A stretch of 18,502 nt of DNA from RH-AL1 sp964245015 (GTDB taxonomy: Bacteria > Pseudomonadota > Alphaproteobacteria > Rhizobiales > Beijerinckiaceae): positions 1 through 18,502 of the forward strand of contig CAXTMA010000057.1 of the NCBI GenBank assembly GCA_964245015.1, written 5' to 3'. Under the pieces are notes generated by a model that was not told the origin of the DNA, did not search any database, and worked only from the letters and a program-made list of their open reading frames with translations. Numbering within the stretch: position 1 is the stretch's first letter; each line of letters opens with the position of its first letter. Below, piece after piece: positions 16,292 to 18,502 of this stretch. The position numbers were made by a program, and so were the translations under genes.

Positions 16292-17137
16292 TCACCTGTC
16301 GTTCCAAGCGGTTCCGCCGGAGACCTTCGTCGTGCCGTCGCCGGCCGACCGCGCGGGCTCGTCCGCTCTGGCGTCCCGATCCCTGGCGCTTCCGGTCCAG
16401 GCATTTCCGGTCCAGGCGTTGCGGGCGTCGACGACCCGCTTCCACAGCATGGCGTAGCCCTTCATCGTGAAATGAACGCCGTCGCCGGCCCGCAGGCTGC
16501 GGTCGCACACGCCGCGATCGGCGGCGCTGACGTAGCGGACGTTGCCGTCGTCGCGCAGCCGATCCTTGAGAATGGCGTCGAGGCGCTCGGCGGTGGTGTT
16601 CCACGTCTTCAGCACGCAGGGTGGGCCGAGCCAGATCACCTTGAGGTCGTTGCGGTCGGCGACGTCCTTGATGCGCTCGATCGCGCCCTCGACCCCGTGG
16701 ATGCTGCCGACCGCGTCGTTGGTGCCCAGGCTGAGAACCACGACCGATCCGCCGGGGACGCGCCGGATCTGCGCCAGAGCGGCGGAACTGCGGATCGCCA
16801 CGCCCTCGTGCGCCAAGCGCGGCGCCCCCGACGCCATCGACAGGCCGATCCCGATGCTGTCGCCGAGAACGGTCGGGCCCGTTCCCTTCGCGCCCGCGGC
16901 AGCGAGGTTCTTGCCGGCCATGCTTTTGCCGGCCATGCCCCGGTCGCTCGCGTGCCGGCTCCTCCTGACCCTGGCTTTGGCGCCCGCGCTTGCCGCGCTC
17001 GCGTCGGGCGCGATCTGATCCGTTGCGGCCTGATCGGTCGCATCCTGCGGCGCGGCGCGGGCCAGGCCCAACGAGGCGGCAAGCGCCGCGGAGGTCAGGA
17101 GAGCCGTGCAGGCGAAGTGCTTCACGATTGCGTCCAT
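16292..17137 (-). CDS. Exported SGNH/GDSL hydrolase, first gene of the cluster
   Basis: 281 residues from ATG 17137; the Shine-Dalgarno is weak. The signal peptide MDAIVKHFACTALLTSAALA ends near ARA|AP (about 28-29). A low-complexity linker (30-86) with two five-residue duplications and a basic patch (RVRRSR) precedes the catalytic domain: block I VLGDSIGIG (S94), block III LSLGTND (N140), block V D219-G-V-H222-FTMKGY. C174 and C211 could form a disulfide. The C-terminal tail carries NAWTG twice and is rich in Arg, Asp and Gly. It is probably a periplasmic esterase, deacetylase or acetyltransferase acting on an envelope glycan. The CtrA-type site lies about 42 bp upstream, so the cluster probably starts here. 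Confidence 0.87.
   Translation of the reverse strand: MDAIVKHFACTALLTSAALAASLGLARAAPQDATDQAATDQIAPDASAASAGAKARVRRSRHASDRGMAGKSMAGKNLAAAGAKGTGPTVLGDSIGIGLSMASGAPRLAHEGVAIRSSAALAQIRRVPGGSVVVLSLGTNDAVGSIHGVEGAIERIKDVADRNDLKVIWLGPPCVLKTWNTTAERLDAILKDRLRDDGNVRYVSAADRGVCDRSLRAGDGVHFTMKGYAMLWKRVVDARNAWTGNAWTGSARDRDARADEPARSAGDGTTKVSGGTAWNDR
16391..16420 (-). repeat. 15-bp duplication (NAWTG x2)
   Basis: TCCGGTCCAGGCATT (16391-16405) and TCCGGTCCAGGCGTT (16406-16420), on the + strand, differ at one base. They encode Asn-Ala-Trp-Thr-Gly twice after the catalytic domain (residues 240-249). Confidence 0.9.
16907..16936 (-). repeat. 15-bp duplication (MAGKS/MAGKN)
   Basis: Two consecutive 15-bp units (16907-16921 and 16922-16936) share GCCGGCCAT ends and encode Met-Ala-Gly-Lys-Asn/Ser (residues 68-77) just ahead of the catalytic domain of the 281-residue SGNH protein. 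Confidence 0.88.
17012..17041 (-). repeat. 15-bp duplication (ATDQA/ATDQI)
   Basis: Two consecutive 15-bp units encode Ala-Thr-Asp-Gln-Ala and Ala-Thr-Asp-Gln-Ile (residues 33-42), directly after the signal peptide of the 281-residue SGNH protein. Confidence 0.8.
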
Positions 17138-17178
17138 GGTGGTTCGAGCCGGCGTCGGACGGATGTCGACACGGCATG

Positions 17179-17194
17179 GTTAAGGCTGCCTTAA
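17179..17194 (-). promoter_or_regulatory. Candidate CtrA-binding site (TTAA-N7-TTAAC)
   Basis: Read on the minus strand the site is TTAAGGCAGCCTTAAC, a full match to the CtrA consensus TTAA-N7-TTAAC. The core is also a 15-bp palindrome (17180-17194). Its 3' edge lies about 42 bp before the ATG of the first SGNH gene, in the same orientation. TTAA is rare in DNA of this composition, and I saw no second full match in the window. Confidence 0.6.
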
Positions 17195-17225
17195 TCCGCC
17201 GATTCGCGGGCACAAATCGGGCGCT

Positions 17226-17240
17226 TCCGCCGTTGGCGGA
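17226..17240. repeat. Short inverted repeat
   Basis: TCCGCC-GTT-GGCGGA, with perfect six-base arms, in the divergent intergenic region. Role unknown. Confidence 0.4.
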
Positions 17241-17247
17241 CGATGTT

Positions 17248-17277
17248 GCGGCCGTGTCGCACAAAAGCCACGGCCGC
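17248..17277. repeat. Perfect 9-bp inverted repeat in the divergent intergenic region
   Basis: GCGGCCGTG (17248-17256) and CACGGCCGC (17269-17277) are separated by a 12-nt loop containing AAAA. There is no U-tract on either side, so this is not a standard terminator. It lies between the CtrA-type site and the SWIM gene start, and could be an operator or a leader stem of the rightward transcript. Confidence 0.55.
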
Positions 17278-17428
17278 TCGGCGCATGAATTTCAAGCGTT
17301 GCCGACGCGCCGGCAGAAATGGCTCCGCGAGCCTTCCAACAATCGGAGTCCGAGCCGGCTTCGATTTCGCTTGGAACGGGCGAGCGCAAAGCTGGCGCAA
17401 GGCTGTTTGAGAGGGAGTCGCAGCAACG

Positions 17429-18502
17429 GTGCGCTACGGCGAGAACGACATCGAGCGCGCGGTCGGTTCCAGGGCGCTGGCCGCCGGGCGGGCCTACCAG
17501 CGGGGGAAGCGCGTGCTGTCGTTCCGCCGCGAGGGGGACGGCATCCGTTCCACCGTGCGCGGCAGCGATGTCCGGCCCTATGGCCAGACGATCGTGCTGT
17601 CGCAGGCGCGCGGCGGGGTGACGTTCGACGGCGAGTGTTCCTGCCCGGTCGGCTTCAACTGCAAGCACGTCGCGGCGGCGCTGCTGCACGGTCTCGCCGG
17701 CGCCGCGCCGGCCCGCTCACCCGCCGCCGCGATGTCGGTGATGCCGCGCGACGTCGAGCGCTTCGCGTCCGCAGTGCGGCAGCCGCTGCCCGGCGAACTG
17801 CCGCCGGCGCTGGCCGCCTGGCTCGACGACCTCGCCCGCCTCAACGTCGGCGACAGCTTTCCGGCCGACGTCGCCTTTCGCGTCGTTTACGTCTTCAGCC
17901 CCTTGTTCAGCCCCCTGCCGGGCGGGTCGCGGCTGGCGCGGCTGGCCGTGCAGCCGGTCTCCACCCGCCTGCTCAAGGACGGCACCTTTTCCGACGCCGG
18001 CCGGCCTTGCGATCCCCGAGCCGCCACGCCGGCACGGCATCTGCGGCCGGCCGACCTGCGCATCCTGCGCGCGCTGGGACAGATCGGGCCGTCCTCCGGC
18101 GGCGGTCGCGCCGACGCTCCCGGCGGCGCCGGTCAACCCGCCTACGGCCTGGACGGCGAGGGCGGCGCCGAGGTGCTGGGGCAGATCCTTGCCACCTCGC
18201 GAGCCCGCTGGCTGTCGGTCAACGGCCCGGTTCTCGCGGCTGGACCGGCGCGACCCGGCCGGATCGCGTGGCGGGAAACGAACGGGACCGGCCTCGCGCC
18301 CGCCCTGCTGCTGGGTGACGGGAGCGAGCCGGCCGCCGGCCCAACCATCGTCCAACCCGTCGTTCTTGCCGCGACGCCGCCGGTCTACGTCGATCCCGCC
18401 GCCGGTCTGCTGGGTTCGGTCGAAACCGGCCATGAGCCGGGTCTGGCCGCCGCCCTTCTCGCCGCACCCATGGTTCCAGCCGAGGCGGTGGCGGCCTTCA
18501 AC
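17429..18502 (+). CDS. SWIM zinc-finger protein, probable N-terminus of a SNF2-type helicase, 3' partial
   Basis: An open frame of 358 codons runs from GTG 17429 to the window edge. An in-frame TGA at 17408 makes this GTG the only good start, and GGGAG lies about 11 nt upstream. The N-terminus RYGENDIERAVGSRALAAGRAYQRG followed by VLSFRREGDGI and a SWIM finger (C70, C72, C78, H80 in CSCPVGFNCKH) is the usual front end of bacterial SWIM-SNF2 ATPases, remodelling-type DEAD/DEAH helicases of about 1000 residues or more. The region after the finger is Pro/Gly/Ala-rich with a LAAWLDDLARL segment, as in that family. The ATPase motifs would lie beyond the window, so helicase identity is inferred. 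It is transcribed divergently from the SGNH/MBOAT cluster. Confidence 0.85.
   Translation, partial: MRYGENDIERAVGSRALAAGRAYQRGKRVLSFRREGDGIRSTVRGSDVRPYGQTIVLSQARGGVTFDGECSCPVGFNCKHVAAALLHGLAGAAPARSPAAAMSVMPRDVERFASAVRQPLPGELPPALAAWLDDLARLNVGDSFPADVAFRVVYVFSPLFSPLPGGSRLARLAVQPVSTRLLKDGTFSDAGRPCDPRAATPARHLRPADLRILRALGQIGPSSGGGRADAPGGAGQPAYGLDGEGGAEVLGQILATSRARWLSVNGPVLAAGPARPGRIAWRETNGTGLAPALLLGDGSEPAAGPTIVQPVVLAATPPVYVDPAAGLLGSVETGHEPGLAAALLAAPMVPAEAVAAFN

Overview
The window is high-GC, densely packed DNA that looks like a chromosome segment from an alphaproteobacterium, probably of the Hyphomicrobiales/Rhizobiales type. Supporting signs are a long SecA with a C-terminal zinc motif, a rhizobial-type D-glycerate dehydrogenase beside a divergent SH3b protein, a YbjN protein, a SWIM-type protein, and a site matching the CtrA consensus TTAA-N7-TTAAC. 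The genus cannot be named from the sequence. No tRNA, rRNA, CRISPR array, integrase or transposase was seen.

Left part (1-5917, all + strand): a 5'-truncated exported LTXXQ (Spy/CpxP-like) protein, then secA behind a candidate promoter and a leader of about 200 nt, a short terminator-like hairpin, and a two-gene unit. That unit is a divergent ThiE/TenI-fold protein and an exported Sel1-repeat protein, joined by a GTGA overlap.

Middle part (5918-11300): an AT-richer patch carrying one unknown exported protein is followed by murI, a minus-strand SH3b protein, the D-glycerate dehydrogenase gene (with a two-step inverted repeat in its leader), a minus-strand YbjN protein, a nitroreductase gene reduced to its two ends, and an unknown two-helix membrane protein.

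Right part (11323-17137, all - strand) is the most interesting region. It is a six-gene cluster, read from 17137 down: SGNH hydrolase, DUF459-like SGNH hydrolase, an anchored Ape1-like SGNH hydrolase with a GDSH motif and an inserted beta-domain, an MBOAT O-acyltransferase, a small single-pass membrane protein, and a short SGNH protein with a possible lipobox. The first five genes are overlapping or nearly so. One acyltransferase with four distinct secreted SGNH enzymes suggests acylation and deacylation of a cell-envelope glycan, either peptidoglycan or an exopolysaccharide. A TTAA-N7-TTAAC site about 42 bp before the first start codon suggests cell-cycle control by CtrA.

A second theme is a set of in-frame 15-bp (five-residue) tandem repeats in linkers of several exported proteins, including an eleven-unit Trp/Pro-rich stretch in the Ape1-like protein. 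The window closes with the N-terminal part of a SWIM zinc-finger protein, transcribed away from the SGNH/MBOAT cluster.
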